Part shown: one piece after another, positions 63,765 through 64,000 of the stretch | How positions within the stretch are numbered: the stretch's first letter is position 1 | Layout of the letters: every line of letters starts with the position of its first letter | Source of the DNA: Symsagittifera roscoffensis | Taxonomy: Eukaryota; Xenacoelomorpha; Acoela; Convolutidae | DNA: 64,000 nt | Direction: 5' to 3' | Assembly (NCBI RefSeq): GCF_963678635.1 | Contig: NC_087068.1 | Span: 58,637,896-58,701,895, forward strand | Made by a program: the position numbers and the translations under genes | The notes under the pieces: model-generated | Databases searched by the model: none | The model's input: the letters and a program-made list of their open reading frames with translations, nothing else | What the model was told of the DNA's origin: nothing

Positions 63765-64000
63765 CCCAAAATATTTTTGGTTTTTTATTCAAAACGTACA
63801 TGTCTAAATTGAAATTGTGACTCAGAAACTTCCAGTCAAATTAATTTTAAAATGTTTAATTAATTTTAGAGGTCAAAAGTATTTTAATCTTAATAGTAAT
63901 TTAGAGGTCAACTGTGATTGGCTAATTTTTTATCATGATGGTTCAGAACCAAATTGTATGTGATTTATTGTAAATTACATTTGTAAATTGATGTTTTATC
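63765..64000 (+). other. PLE 3' trailer or flanking sequence
   Basis: AT-rich, with a direct repeat of TTTAGAGGTCAA (near 63865 and 63900). No coding sequence seen. Confidence 0.4.

Overview
This window is eukaryotic, most likely from an invertebrate animal. It holds no host gene, rRNA or tRNA that I can recognise. It is a nest of retroelements: giant LTR elements of Ty3/gypsy type, fragments of an element with a zinc finger and a PD-(D/E)XK-like nuclease, a Penelope-like element (PLE) with a GIY-YIG nuclease, and CR1/Jockey-like LINEs. A cnidarian or another marine invertebrate would fit this mix. That is recollection of where such elements occur, not a search result, and I hold it with low confidence.

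Layout. 1-676: broken nuclease-domain copy A. 677-1253: insertion holding a worn LTR-like remnant. 1254-15766: giant element 1, with an LTR at each end, a leader with a small ORF, a minisatellite, a broken gag, a large deletion that removes protease through integrase and on into the first SGNH gene, then the downstream genes. 14704-19815: two tandem 2.55 kb units, each an LTR followed by a nuclease-domain copy (B, C). 19816-52320: giant element 2, with a 5' LTR, leader, minisatellite, gag (core triplicated in 1275 bp units), aspartic protease, RT-RNase H, integrase and a long series of extra genes. A 9173 bp tandem duplication runs from inside pol to ORF C, and no 3' LTR is left. 52321-57634: a diverged relative (element 3). 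57745-58640: LINE ORF1 on the minus strand. 58848-63764: a PLE split by a 5'-truncated minus-strand LINE.

The notable system is the giant element. By comparing the copies, its order is LTR, leader ORF, minisatellite, gag, PR, RT-RH, INT, a macro-domain-like protein, a coiled-coil region, SGNH hydrolase-like protein 1, SGNH hydrolase-like protein 2, ORF C, ORF D, ORF E, LTR. More than 10 kb of coding capacity therefore lies after integrase, part of it resembling ADP-ribose-binding and esterase folds. ORF E, and more weakly ORF D, recurs in diverged form in element 3, so this 3' gene block is an inherited part of the family rather than an accident of one copy. Every long gene carries stops or frameshifts, and both integrase copies lack the catalytic glutamate, so these copies are presumably dead or depend on others.
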